From: Paramecium octaurelia
Taxonomy: Eukaryota; Ciliophora; Oligohymenophorea; Peniculida; Parameciidae
Length of the DNA stretch: 64,000 bases
Assembly (NCBI GenBank): GCA_905182995.1
Contig: CAJJDP010000003.1
Location: 253,820 to 317,819, forward strand
Direction: 5' to 3'
Below, piece by piece: positions 1 to 13,300 of this stretch. The position numbers were made by a program, and so were the translations under genes. The first letter of the stretch is position 1; every line of letters starts with the position of its first letter. The notes below the pieces were generated by a model. That model made no database searches. It saw nothing but the letters and a program-made list of their open reading frames with translations, and had not been told where the DNA came from.

Positions 1-113
1 ATCTAATTATTTTTAGTGCCTTTATTCTCAGTATTAAATCATATAAATGAAACTGATGTATTTTAAAATATTAATATTTTCTAATAAAATTATGTTTATA
101 TAAAATATTAACT

Positions 114-490
114 TCAAATTAAGTCGATCTCTTCATCAGAAAAGGCTTAATTATATGTAAATGGGGATTGTTTTTTCTTTAAAGATAAAGAACTTGATTT
201 CATGAGTTTTTAATTTGATAGAATGAGTTAAACAATTTCAAGTATTTGCTCATATGGAACATTTTGTTCATTAAAATATAAGGGATGCTAATCAAATAAA
301 AAAGATGTAATTTTATCAGCATCGTTGATTTGAACCATCTCATTAAATTATATCTTATACATTTTCGTTTTATTGTCCGGTTGTCTTCTTTAGTTCAACA
401 TTCTTACTTATACACTAATCCTAAAGCAGGAGGGTAGTATTGACATACGATTTTACGAGCTTGCAAAGGTTTCTTAGCTCTTAAACTCAT
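114..490 (-). CDS. CEP19-like centriolar protein
   Basis: Two exons joined by a 26-nt GT..AG intron give 116 residues ending in TGA. The N-terminal third carries a hydrophobic YPPALGLVY segment like the conserved PPAxxLxY motif at the start of CEP19, followed by a short basic stretch and a segment spaced like the CEP19 'HxxYL..V...QLExLL' helix (HPLYF, VPYEQILEIV). In animals CEP19 sits on mother centrioles and helps recruit machinery for ciliogenesis; a basal-body role here is inference from the family. The C-terminus is Ser/Lys-rich with a short acidic end. At 116 residues it is shorter than the human protein (about 160), the difference lying in the tail. The match rests on motif recognition only. 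Confidence 0.5.
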
Positions 491-624
491 AACAATATTT
501 AATAATTTATGTAAAATATTTTCAAAATTCTAGATATCACGTAATCGTGAACATTTTAAACATTTAAGATTTATAATTCTTTATATGAATAAATAAAAAA
601 GAGTTTTATATTTTTTCAACAATA

Positions 625-1394
625 TCACATTTCAGTTCTTATGGATTACTTAAATAAATCAACTTTTAGCTTAGTATTTTATTTTAAAGTTATTTATTTA
701 TCAAACTTAACATAATACTTCTTAATTCTTCTGAAGGAAGTATTATAATTAGCCTTGAATCCTAGAATTAGGTACCTTTGTCTATTATTTATACATCTAA
801 CTTTCACTATGATTATTATTATTAATAATAATTGTATAGTTTCCTGTAATTCTGTCATATATTTTAAAATTTCATTATCGAGTTCATCAATAATTGATCA
901 TATTTTATATTATATTCGTTTAATCAATTTTGATCTTCATTTTCAACTGCTTGATTGTAATATCAGTCGAATCCAATTAAATTGTTTTTTACTAAAGTGA
1001 TTACAAATTTGTAGAATCATTTTGCTTTAACTTTGAATAGAATTTCGATTTATAAACATTGTTCTTCAATTTTTCTATTTATTTGAACAAGGATTCAGCA
1101 TTTTTCATATTTTTGTTTATTTATTAATTTGCTTTGATGAGTACTCCTCATACTTAAACTACACTTTTCTTCTATAATGAGCATATTGCATTGATTCGAA
1201 TTTTTATCTCATAGATTAAAAGATGATTACATTCCTTCAAAATTCTTCTGATTTTTGTTCTTAATTTAAATTTACTTATTATTATTACCTAAGTTTTCCT
1301 ATTTCAGCTCATCAATAATATATTTATAAAGGTCTATTTGCTAAAAGGATAATCCTTCTCGAGTACGTTATTTACCAGATTCATAGAGTGACAT
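625..1394 (-). CDS. Small coiled-coil protein, exon structure unresolved
   Basis: The minus strand holds several overlapping open stretches rich in Gln, Lys, Glu and Ile that read as heptad-like helix. One begins with MSLYESGKQRTREGLSFQQ from the ATG at 1394, and the last runs to a TGA at 625-627. They must be joined by several short introns, but I could not find one unambiguous set of splice sites, so internal exon borders are uncertain and the first ATG could instead lie at 1566. I do not recognise the family. It lies just upstream of, and in the same direction as, the CEP19-like gene, and faces away from the channel gene at 1620, leaving about 225 nt for two promoters. Confidence 0.4.
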
Positions 1395-1619
1395 CTTTTA
1401 AGTTAATCAATTCAGACTTGCACTTCTCTTATTTTAATATCATCATATTCAGTATTTTTAAGAATTATGATGACTATATTTGTGTACTCTAATAATCCTT
1501 CAATAGCTTAGTTATTTAATTCTTTTATTTTGGCTCTTAAAATGAAAAATTAAAGTTTCTGTTCATAAAATTTCCATTTTAATGATTTAACTTATTTTTT
1601 AATATTATATTTCTTTTTA

Positions 1620-4199
1620 ATGTCAGCTAGACCATCTGGATATTAAAAATTTAAAGATGAGGAAGCATTTGTTAGCAATCGTCAAGAAAAAGCTGTTGAC
1701 GTAAGTGCAGGAGCACTTGGCAAGGGAGCTGGAGCTGCAGACTTTCCCATAGATCAAATACCTCCTAATTTTGAGTTGGCAGAATTGCATAGAGTATTAT
1801 TATGTTGTTAATTACTAGGAAGCATGGAATGTTGGTACAACAAAGCTATCAAAACGATAAAAGCGTAATCTATAGAAACATTAAAAAACTGTATCAAATA
1901 ACAATGAAAATGAACTGATTGGAAAAATATGTGATTGCTGTGCTCGATAGGTGCCTAATCATTTACTTTCTATTGGATGTAACAATAGGGATTATTCATT
2001 TTTAGGAGCTGGTATTTAAATATTTAATTTTAGGAATGCCCTTATATTTTGAGTACATCAAATCTTGTATTTTGATGCTTTTAATTATATTTGTAACATC
2101 AGGAGACTATAATATTATAACAAATATAGCATTTGGTAAGTCATGCTAGGTTTTGGATAAAGAACACTAAGGCAAAGATATAGACGAGAAACAGTTTTGT
2201 TAACTTTCTTGGGCGACTTCAACATCCCTTGCAAATAAAAGAAATGGAGATTAATTTATAGATTTGTAATAAATGTTAAACCTCATTTCAATGGTTACAT
2301 TAATTTTACTCTTCCAATATTTCCGAAAAGAATAAAGAGCTTTTGATGCAGAGATAGATTCTTAAACTTAGTATGCTTCTGACTTCTCAATTTTATTAAA
2401 AAATATTCCAACTGATCCAACTGGTTTGTAAAATGGAGATTTTGATGAGGATTTGAAAACCTTTATGGAATAATATGTGCAAACATATCCTAAATTACCT
2501 GAAATTGTTGATTATGAACAAGATAGGAAACAGTATTAAATATAATAGAAAAAACCAGTTACAGACTTAAAAAGAGTAGTATCAGTTAACTTATGTTATA
2601 ACTTGGATGAATAATATTAGCTTGAACTATAGAAGTAATAGAAAATAGTATAAAAACAGAAAGTATTTCAATATATTTAATTAGATCCTCTCTACATTAT
2701 ATGGTTTAGGTAAAGAACCTTAAAGTTAAGATGTTTTAAATGATCCTTCACTTGTTTCAATTAATACAGAGATATCAGTCATTGAAAATTAATTAGAAGA
2801 ATTAGAAAAAAAATTTATAGAAGGCAAAGATGTTAAAAACTACTTTTTGGGATAGGCATTTGTAACATTTTAATGGGAGAATGATGCTTAATCAATATTA
2901 AATGAACATAAACTTTCAAAGTTCTAAAGATTAATAGGAAAGAAAAGCAAATTAATCTATAGAGGAGTTCCTTTAATTGTAGAAGAACCACCTGAACCAA
3001 CTGATGTATATTGGGAAAACCTTCATATTTCAACAAAGTCAAAGATTCTAAGAAGATTATTTGGATATTCTATTACAGCAATCATTTTAGCAATTTGTGG
3101 AGGACTTATTTATTGGTTATCTGCAATCTAAGCAGAAAGTGCAGAGGAATAAGCAGAAGCCATTAAAAAAGGAGACTTATCTCCTAATTTGAAAGTCAAA
3201 GTAATTGCCTAAGTAGCATCCATTTCTATTATTATCATTAATACTTTATTAGCTATGATCATAAAGAATGTATCCTAATTTGAAAGATTTTCAACTCAAA
3301 CTGGATATAACATTAGTTTGGCAAGTAAATCAAGCTTAGCATAATTCATCAATACTGCTGTAATAACATTTGCCATTAGTACTTGGGTGACCAAAAATAT
3401 ATACGGAACAGGAGGGCTTGTTTACAATTAATCATATGTTTTTGTACTTAACGCTATCATACCTGCTGTTGTTTCATTTATCGATGCTGGTACTGTTACT
3501 AAATGGGTGTTTCAATATTTGGAAAAGAAAAAAGGTAATAAATCTGTTAAGACATAGAAGCAATTACATGAGTATTATTTATTAATTAATAATTTAGATT
3601 GTATGAAAGACCAGCCTTTGATATATCAGTTGCATATGCAACAATTTTGAAAAACATGTATGTAGTTGCATTCTATGCTTCTGTTATTCCATTGGCATTA
3701 ATAATTACTTGCGTTGCATTATTACTTCATTATTGGGTTGAAAAACTTAACATTTCTAAAAGGAGATCAATTAAATATAACTACAGCTCATAAATGTCAA
3801 TAGAAATGATTGAACAATTAGAGTTGGTCTTACCAATTTATTGTGTAAGCATTTATTTTAAATGAAGGGAACCAATTTATGGTGGGAATATGCATTTTTG
3901 GGATCAATCTCAACTGAAGCCATTATTGGAATATGCTTAGGTGTTGGAAATGCTATTCTACCTATGCATGAAATAAATGAATTAATTTTCCCCTTGTAAT
4001 CTGAGATAGATGAGCATCTCCCAATATAAGAAGCTGAAGAAGGATTCTTAACTGTATATAAAATCTATTATAATTTATAAAGGATTATTGCAGAGAAAAC
4101 CCTGCAACTGCTGAAACTGCTAGACAATAATATAAAGCTAGAGTTGAAAAGCATAAGCAACAAAAGTAAAGCATGGATAAAATGTTTGGAGATGCATGA
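1620..4199 (+). CDS. OSCA/CSC1/TMEM63-family mechanosensitive cation channel
   Basis: Seven exons joined by introns of 22-29 nt give 810 residues. An N-terminal soluble and membrane region is followed by a Q-rich cytosolic stretch. Then comes the family hallmark, a Tyr-Trp-Glu-Asn-Leu 'YWENLHIS' motif just before a run of hydrophobic helices (from about 3,050), including an ER-lumen-like FIDAGT helix and the C-terminal pair with ALLLHYWVEKLNISKRR. This matches the RSN1_7TM/calcium-dependent channel region of OSCA/TMEM63 proteins, which open on membrane stretch or hyperosmotic shock and pass cations. Length fits the family (700-900). The tail after the last helix is short and basic. Family assignment is firm; ion selectivity and location (plasma membrane or contractile vacuole) cannot be told from sequence. 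Confidence 0.75.
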
Positions 4200-4430
4200 A
4201 ATAAATATTATAGAAAATATATTTAAGATTAAGAATATGCCTATAAATCTGTATTATGTCTCCCTGATATATGAAATATGTTAAGATATTTAATAAGTCC
4301 TTATATATATTGTTTTATAACTAATATTTCTGAAGAATAAGGAATATTTATAAAAAATACATGCTCAGAGGATACCAAATAAATTTATTTAGCAAAAATT
4401 TAGTTTCCTAGTGTTTTAGAAGAAAAAGAA

Positions 4431-5395
4431 TCAGAGATTATCATATTTGAAATTGAAGAAATAAATTTTATTTATAAAGTTAATACTAACTTTAATTCTT
4501 TGTTTATTAATTATGAAATGCAGCAACAAATAATGTAATTATTCTTAATATTTTGAAAATAATAATATAATTATTATGATGAAAAAACATAAAGAGTTAA
4601 TAAATCGATGATGAATAAGTTAGTAATCTAATCTAGATGTATAAGAATTTAGATTTAAGAAAGCTTATAATACTAGAATTACTTTAATAATAATGTCATA
4701 TATATTTAATTGCCAATCAGATGAGTATTAAGGGTCTAAAGGTCTTTTTGATAGTATCAAACTTTTATTTAAGATTTTCTAACTCTATAGTTGGTTCAAT
4801 AGAGTCAATCTATTGGGGTTTCTTGCTTTGGTATTCAACTTTAGATTAAACTATGTTTTACTTTTCTTAAAGTATGGATGATAGACTACAATACCATCAT
4901 CGGTTGTTTGGACTTTCTAAATTTACTATTCACTCTATCTTCTCATTTGTTCTGGATTTTGATTGAGATTGGTTAATAAGTTTTGAATTAAAGACATTAT
5001 CTAATATTATAGAAACTGGTTACTCCTTCTTCAGTTTATTCCTTTTTAGGCTTTTTAATGGTTGGTTTTTTTGGCTTTAACACACAGAATTAAATTTCCA
5101 AGTCGAATGTTTATCCATTATCATGTGGATAGATGCAATCAAGCCAATCAGTCATAAATCCATATTCATACACTAGATACTGATTAACTAGGCTACCTTT
5201 CTTTTATTCTTATACTTTTTTTTGTTAGTACTTGTCCTATTTTTAATCTGATTTCTTTGCAGATGGTTTTTATTCCTTGATCTCTTAAAGCATTTCTTTA
5301 AAGTTCTCTGTCATTTTCTTTTATCTGGACGATTTACGAACTAAAGAATCACAGAGCGTGTTACCTTAGGCAGCTTCATCTTGTTTCATACTCAT
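4431..5395 (-). CDS. Hypothetical protein, 313 residues
   Basis: Two exons with a 23-nt intron give exactly 314 codons including TGA. The first half is Lys/Gln-rich with a WLDCIYPHD segment and a KPKKPTIKKPKK basic run; the middle has a TTDDGIVVYHPYFKK segment; the last 100 residues are very Ile/Leu/Phe-rich and may either be genuine membrane-like sequence or an AT-rich read-through of an exon end I missed. I recognise no domain. It lies 91 nt downstream of CFAP58 in the same direction. The start is the first ATG of the frame. Confidence is good for the first 200 residues and low for the C-terminal end. Confidence 0.5.
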
Positions 5396-5486
5396 TTACT
5401 TCAATTTTTTTATTTATCAACTCAATCAAAAACCAACTTAAATAGCCTCTCTCTTCTTAGATAATATAACATATTATAATATATGA

Positions 5487-8125
5487 TCATTCTGGTTGTT
5501 AATTCTATTGATTTTATTCCATTAATTATTGTTGTTCCTATTGAATCTACTCCCTCCTTCTCTATTCCAAATACTTTCTATTAGTCTCTTAAAGTTCTTT
5601 ATTTAATCTTTCAATATCATACTTGTATTCGTTGATCTATAAACAAATAAGAAGATCTAATACCTAAGCCTAATACATATTTAATTCGGCAGCTAAACTT
5701 TTCATTTGTCTAGTCTTGGCCTTCATTTACTCTTACAATTTTGAGATTTAGGTTGCCTCTTCCAACCCTGGTTGCTTCCTCATAATATCCCTCAATTCAA
5801 GTATTTATTTCTCCTTCTATTGAATTAGTACTTCTTTCTCTACTACTTATTCAGTTTTATAGATGAGTCTTCTTTACAAAGTTTTTATTTTCTATTTCAT
5901 TTCGTATACATCTGGATCACTCTATAATTAATATCAATTATTACTCCTCCTAGCTTTTTGCATCTTTAAGGATTTAATGGATTCTCCAATTCTTCACTTA
6001 ATGCTTTTACTCTCAATTTTTCTTCGACTAAATCTTTTTATAAATTGTTTATCTTTTCCTTTAAAATGGGAGCTTAACCAGCCTTCTTTCTTTTTATCTT
6101 CAGTTCTCTTTGTAGATCAGAGATCTTGAATTTCAATAATTCAATATCACTCAATCTCTCTCGATATTACTATTCTCCATAAGCCAAAGTTTCTTATTAC
6201 ACCTTGATTTTCTCATACAATAATGCTGATTCATCATTCCTTCTGATTAATTGAGTACCCAGAATATCCCTTTCAGAAACTACTGTTTCATATTCCTCTT
6301 TAAGTTTTTGCCTCTTAATTTCGCTATCTTTTAGAACAAAATGCAATTTCGATATCTCACCTACATAATTCTTGATTGTTTCTTCTTTCTCCTCAATCTC
6401 CTTTCTGTTCTTTTCTAGGATTCTGCAACACTCCTCTATAGTTTTATCTTTCTTTTTATGCTCAAAATGTTCCTTGGCCAGAGCAACTTCTTTGGCATCA
6501 ATTTCTTCTTTTAATTAAGCTATTTGATGTTAAACTATTTTATGTCTTCTTTTGATGACAGCAATTTCATCCTATGTTTCTAACAAGTTTTTAGAGTACA
6601 AGTTTCTATCGGATCTTACTTCCTCATATAAATGTTATTGCTATTTTAATTTATTATCTGTTTCAATGTTCTTCTTTTAGAATTCACTTATTAAATTATC
6701 TTTCAATTTAATCTCCTCTTGAGAATGCAAAAACTTAGCATTTATTAAAGCAGCATCCTTTCCAAATTTTTCCTTCTTTTTCGTATTGATTACAAATTAC
6801 TTTTCTCTTTCATCTACCTCCTCTTAAAGTTATAATATTTCTTTTTCATATGATTCTATCTCCTTATCAATCAAATTAATTTTTTCATTTAATTTACTAT
6901 TGTATTCTTCAGATTTTGCTTTATGATTAGCAAAATTGATATGTGCTTTTCTCAATTCTTCAAGTAACTACTAATCCTATTCATTAAATTTCTTCGTATC
7001 TGTAACATGTCTATCTAATTATTGAATTGAATTAATTGCAACCTCTTTATCCTTAATAATTTTATCTCTTTGTTTCTATAAATCAAGCAATTTCTTATTT
7101 AAATTATTATTTTTCTTTTCTATTTAATTCAAATGAGTTCTTGCATTGTTCTTCTCATTTTTCAATTTAATTATTTCAGCTTCATTACTTTCTCTAATAT
7201 CTTCATTTTCTTCCTTTTTAGCCATAATTTCTTTGTAAATCTTTTTAACATCAGTCACTTGATCCCTTAAATTTTTGAGTTCATTTTCCTCAATTTCCTT
7301 GTCTATATCCTTTTTCTACAATGTTTCTGTTTGTTTCTTTAGTTCAACTTGGACTTTTGATAAATCTTCTTTCTATTTTTCATATTCTTTTTTTGTTTTA
7401 ATGTAGTTCTACCTTAATTATTCTAATTCTTCATTAATGTTATTTCTTCTTTATTCGTCCTTGTCTACTTTTTCTTACATTTCTTATAAATTCTTTTTGA
7501 GTTACTGAGAACTTTAATCAAGTATTAATTTTTCATTTTCTAACAGTTTCAATTTTTCAATTAGATTACCGGTTTCTGACCTATTTTTGATTAACTCCGC
7601 CTACAAACTGTCCCTTTCTACAATATATTATATGTATACCTTTCATTAAATCCTCTTTCTGAGTTTGGAGTTCTGTGATTTTGTTTGTTTAACTCTAGAG
7701 AGCATTACCTTGTTCAACCAAATCTTATAAATGTTTAATTTCAGCTTAAAAGTTTTCAATCTTCTATTTCAATTTGTCTTCCCTCATCTATGCTTATTCT
7801 ATGACTTTGTAGGTGTTATCAAGTTCAGTTTTTAGTAACTTAATTCTCTCGCTGTCTTCTTGTGAAAATTTGAGCGCATTAGTTACTTTGCCCGCATTGT
7901 TTAAAATATCGCTGTTGATATCTCTCAATTTCCTAAGCAATCTTCTCTCTTAATCATAGGCGTTTCGAAATGCTTGATGCAATTTTGTGTATTCTTGTCT
8001 AAATCTCTCTAGAGCAGGCTCATTGGCTAATTCGTTGATTATCTATATGATCAAAGATACCTTACATCCTGAAATTCTCTTTCTAGAGCATCTCTGTCTT
8101 ACTCCGAGAAACCTAAATCTTCCAT
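5487..8125 (-). CDS. CFAP58: CFAP58 (CCDC147) cilia and flagella associated protein
   Basis: At least four exons with short introns encode about 855 residues of nearly continuous coiled coil, close to human CFAP58 (872). Three family landmarks are visible: the N-terminal ALEREFQD / ALERFRQEYTKLH segment followed by ERRLLRKLRDINSDIL and KVTNALKFSQED; the central LVEQGNAL stretch; and the C-terminal ELENPLNPQR motif followed by SDPDVYEMKQKIKTLQRRLI and an AELNMYQAQ / EYKYDIERL end. CFAP58 is a conserved axonemal or basal-body-derived protein needed for motile cilia, which fits a heavily ciliated cell. The tail is a Q-rich stretch made of TAA/TAG codons, a good local proof of the genetic code. 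It is divergently oriented to the gene at 8,287. Confidence 0.85.
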
Positions 8126-8286
8126 TTATTTTAAAATAAAATAATTATTTAATATCAGAAGACTTCGAAAAAGAATTTTATGCTTTGAATATAGTCAACA
8201 AATAAACTCAACTGCATTTTAAATCCCTATAATTTTTTGATTAAAGTAATAAATGTTTGCATGATGAAAATTTTGATTTATATTTA
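8126..8286. promoter_or_regulatory. Divergent promoter region, CFAP58 and the 649-residue gene
   Basis: The 161 nt between two divergently oriented start codons must hold both promoters and 5' leaders. It is AT-rich with no clear motif I can name. Confidence 0.35.
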
Positions 8287-10236
8287 ATGGATAACGAACC
8301 AAAAATCATCAAGAAGATCTATGTTTATCCAGCAACATCAATTCAACAAATGAAACAGGCTCAAGAATACCAACAGATTAATCGATAATTATATTAGGAT
8401 CAACACATCCAGAAGTTAATGGACATGTGCTTATCCAATTAAATGTCGTCAATTCTGAACCGCTTGGATTTCGAAGATCTCCAACAGCCCCTGAAAGAAG
8501 TCTAGTACTTCTTAAAGGATTTAAAGGGTAAATTCATCTAGTAGCCTAAAAACAAAATCAAAGAGCCTCTGATTTCTAAGATCCCCAATAAAAAAACCAA
8601 CCATCTATAAAAAACCTAACTCTTGGCTTCCATCAAATAGAAACTAATGTAAATGGTTTAAGAGAGTAAATTATTTCCTTCATTAATAAACTTTATCAAA
8701 ATAGAATATGATTAATAAAATTATCAATTCAATGTTTGTAAATTGGGACTGTTAAATGATGCAGCTGAAATCATGCTTCAATGCGGTCCGTTTGGAATAT
8801 TGAATGCTCAAATAAAAGGTCCAACTAACTTAACTATTACAGATCTCATTTTGGAACTATTTAGATAGTTAAATCACTACAATGTCGTTGAGGATAAGGA
8901 GATAGCTGAAGAAGTGTGGTTTTCATTTAATAGAGCAAAAAATAAGACTCACCTCTCTGAAATCCTAAGTCATGAAATAGCATAGAATTTGTCATATAAG
9001 GATATGGAAATATAAAGAGAAATTCTAATCTTATAAGGGACCATCTAAAAATTAAATTATAATGCATAGTTTATTAATAATCAAAGAGAAAAAATAATAA
9101 AAGTGTTAAGAAAAAGAGTTTAAGTTTAATTATATCACGAATGTTAAGTACGAAAAATAGCCTAGCCTGAGATATTACCCAATCTCACCTTATCCATTAA
9201 ACAATATAGATCAACTCATGGAGTATTTTGTGGTTGTGCTCTCTAGTTTCCCATCGTAATGATCAAGAAATTCAGTATTACTCCAGGATTGGAAGATGTA
9301 TGCAAAAACCTTTGTTTAAGCATTCTCCAGAATTTAGACACAATAAACTTTTGCTTAGCTATTACTTACGAAAAATACTTGTCTTCTAGATTGTATAAAG
9401 AGCATAACACATTTTAAGTAAGAACAATTATTTAAAATGCCTTAGAAGACATCATTCAGAAGATGGAAACTGATGTCAATCTTTGCAAATTCTTAAGACT
9501 AGCAATACTGGATCAGCAATTTATTAAGTTCTACAATTTGTTGCATAGATACAATACAATAAATTAAAATGACACCAGTATTCCAAATGATAAAAGAGAC
9601 TAAACTAATTAATTAATTTTGAATGCAGTCCATAGCATTTTAGAAAAAGTAAAAAATCTACAATTGGAGAATAATATAATAGAATAGAAATATGAAATAG
9701 CACTTCCACCTGAGAAGATAATAAAAGTCAACATGAAAAAACACAAAACCAATTAATCAGATAAATTACTTTTTTATATTAAATTGATAGCTAATGATCT
9801 TAACAAGTTGAAAATACCTCTATTTGAGATTATTTATTACATTACAGCTATGAATAATAGAATTTAGTTTAGAATTGATTTACAACCCAAAAGTACAATT
9901 AGATTTTTCACATATCCACACATTATTTATTATATTGAGGAGCTTTACGGCGTAAAAACAATAGTGGAGTGGGAATCTGACATGTCTTGTGAAATTGATT
10001 ACTTTAGTTTGGCCAATTTAGATTTGTCGATAGATTTGGATGAGGAATACATCATTGAGTAGTAACTCATAATAATGGAAAGATGCCTGAAAAGAGATAG
10101 GGCTAGATACTCTTGGGCACTCGAATATCTAGGGTTGAAATGTCACGAATTATTGTTGGAGACCAAACAACTGTAGAAATGTAAGATTAGAAAATGTTTG
10201 GAGAATTTGTATTTGGAAGTGAAAAGATAAAAATGA
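8287..10236 (+). CDS. Hypothetical protein, 649 residues
   Basis: A single intronless frame of exactly 650 codons, with in-frame TAA/TAG throughout and one TGA at the end. The N-terminal 110 residues are Gln/Lys-rich and start MDNEPKIIKKIYVYPATS, with a QRxR-like helical stretch; the rest is a folded, mostly helical protein with scattered Cys. Distinctive bits are CGPFGILNAQIKGPTNLTI, STHGVFCGCAL and, near the C-terminus, EELYGVKTIVEWESDMSCE. I do not recognise a family. Its divergent placement 161 nt from CFAP58 hints at co-expression with ciliary genes, but that is only positional. The start is the first ATG. Confidence 0.7.
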
Positions 10237-10390
10237 ATATTATTATAAATAAGTCAAATTTCTTTATGCCTTAAATTATGGAAATTATAGATTGTAATTT
10301 AAATAAGTTTTAAATCAATTTAAATTCCTAAATATTATAATTATGTATATTGTCATTATGATCATCATCATAAATTAATTATTTTAGTCA

Positions 10391-13300
10391 ATGAACAATC
10401 GATCCACAATCTTTATTGCTTTTCTGCTCAAGGTTTACACTGCTAAATTTGATAATCGTTTAACTAGGGCTCGTAATGCGTAAGAAATAGGAACTTAATG
10501 CTAACTGAACCAATTTCTTTTAGGAAATATTTGTTAAGGTAAACATGATTATAATTCAGATTGTCATTACAGTTGCTAATAATGCATTGGGAATTAAGTT
10601 GATAGTTGTACTTCCTGTGATATCCTCACTAAAAGAATGTTAAATGATAATAAATGCGCATGTTTAGAATCGTATTATGAATTGGAGCCATAAACAACTT
10701 GCTAAAGTAAATTTATAATTATAATTTAGAGTGTAATAAATCTTGTTTGACTTGTTAGGGAGGATCAGAAAGTGATTGTCTGAGCTGTGATAATAAAAGT
10801 ACATTTGTAAATAATAGATGTATTTGCAAAGCTGGCTACTTCATCGATAATAATATGGAATGCACATGTAAATAAATTAAATTATTATAAAAAAGAATGT
10901 GATTTTACTTGTGAATATTGTTTCAATTCCTCATTTAATGGTTGCATCAAATGCAACCCATCCTCATTAAGATACCTGGATAATAATGAATGCAAATGTC
11001 CAACTGGCTATTATTCATAAGCAGGAATGTAGTAATGTTAGAGTAGAATAATATAATAATAATAGAATGCAATGATATGTGTAATACTTGTGATTCATAA
11101 AATTCATGTTTGAGTTGCAAAGAAGATACAATATTACTATTGAACTCATGTGTTTGTTAGACAGGATATGTTTTAATTAAAGTTGGCAATCTGAGTTCAT
11201 GTCAAAGTATTATTAATTATATTGTAAATAGATTGTCATAATCAATGTGAATCATGCTTTGGAATATATTCTTACTAGTGTTCTACATGTAAACTTAATA
11301 GCACCTTATAAAGTGACAATACCTGTCATTGTGATGATGGATACTATTTATCATAAAATGATTGTTAAATTTGTGACTCTAGTTGCTTAACTTGTGTATA
11401 TACAAGCACAAATTGTTTATCATGCTAATTTGGATATACATTAGAAAGCAATAACAAATGTTGTCATGGTTCAAATATATTTTAGAACAATCAATGTTAG
11501 TGTTCTGATGAATTTTATCTTGACAGTTCAGGGATTTGTAATCGTAAATATAATTAATTAATTATAGGTTGTCCTTATAACTGTTTGAAATGTGATGAAA
11601 ATTTTGTTTGTTCTGAATGTATAGACAAATTGTTTATTGGAACATCTTGTGATCAAAATTGTTTGCCTGTGAATTGTTAAGAATGTGATTTAGATGGAAT
11701 ATGTACAAAGTGTATGCCAAATTATTAAAAGGACTCTATTGGTGATTGTGTTTGTAATGCAGGATAGTACTACCTTGATTTACTAACCCCGTAGTGTTTG
11801 AGTATTTTAAACTTAATAATAAGTTAGAATGTTCTGAATAGTTTGATAAATGTTAATAATGCGATGCTACAGGTTGTTTTGTTTGTGAGGAAGATTATTT
11901 CTTAGATAGTGGTCCATGTACTTAATGTATGCCTAATTGCAAATCTTGTTCCATTCTCTCTATATGCGATGTTTGTTATGATGGTTACTTTGATAATTAG
12001 TGTGACAAATGTCATCCAAGTTGTAAAAATTGCAGAGGCTCATAGAAAAATTAATGTTTAGAGTGTTTTGATGATAGAATTTCAAATATTATCATTATCT
12101 TCGGAGATGGTACGAGTCAAGTTGAATGTCAATGTAATAGCATATAATAGTATTATGATGGTGATTTTAATTGCCAAAATTGTGATACTAAATGTAATAC
12201 TTGTGATGGAGGATCCTCTTCTCATTGTTTGGATTGCTTCTTAAGTTAAAATAGAGTCCTAGTATCTAAAAGTTGTCTTTGTGATTAATTGAATAATTAT
12301 GCTGATTTAGGAGATGATTAATGCTATCTAATGTATTGTGGTTATGGTTGTGCTGATTGTCAGTATATTGGATTGGTTTACACATGTCAAAGTTGTCATT
12401 CTGGTTTAACAAATAGAATAAATGATCCTGTAACAAATTGTCCATGTCAAGATGGCTATTATGAAGTATCTAAAAAGAGTTGCAAATGTATCAATATCAT
12501 TTATGTAGAATGTCCAAAATAATGCGGTACTTGTGATTTAGATTTATCAAATTAGCCATATTGTACAACATGCGCAGCTAATAGGGATGCCAATGATAAT
12601 TGCAAATGTCTTATTGGATATTATTAAAATGGACCTTATTGTGATAAATGTCCTGAAACCTGTTTATATTGTCTAGCAATTAATAACTGTGTTTAGTGCT
12701 AACCCAATTTTTTTCTAAAGGATGGGACATGTGTCTGCCCTCTCAAGAATTTTTATTATCGATAAAGTTGTTCATGCTTATAAGGATATTATATGCACTT
12801 AGAAAATTAAAAGTGTTTACGTACTTTAATTACATATTCAATAGCTTGTCATCCTAAATGTGAATAGTGTGAATTTACATCTACAAATTGCATCAAATGT
12901 TCTGATCACTATTATAATCCCCCTGATTGTATATGTGCTTCTGGGCTTTATGAGTTGGATATCAAATGTGTTCCCTGCACAAATAATTGTCATCTTTGCA
13001 AATCTGATTCAGAATGTTTGGATTGTCCTAGTCAATTGACTTTAATTTAAAATCAATGCAAGTGTTAAACTGGATATTTTAATTATCCTGGGAGTTAAGA
13101 TTGCAATTAATGTTCATTATAGTGTTTGGAATGCAATTATCATCAAGATAATTGTGTCACATGTAAATTTAACAGAGTATCCCCCTAACTTTGTACCTGC
13201 CCTGATGGAACCTATGAGATTGACTTAGTCTCTCCATGTTTGAATTGCAATTCTGTATGTATCACTTGTGAATTGAATTCGTCTAATTGTCTAAAGTGTA

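Noticed and set aside
755-1000. Plus-strand 81-codon frame
   Set aside because: Very hydrophobic AT-rich sequence antisense to a minus-strand coiled-coil gene; no homology or promoter support.
4278-4556. Plus-strand 92-codon frame
   Set aside because: Overlaps the C-terminal part of the minus-strand gene 4,431-5,395 and has no recognisable features; either could be chance, and the minus frame has better continuity.
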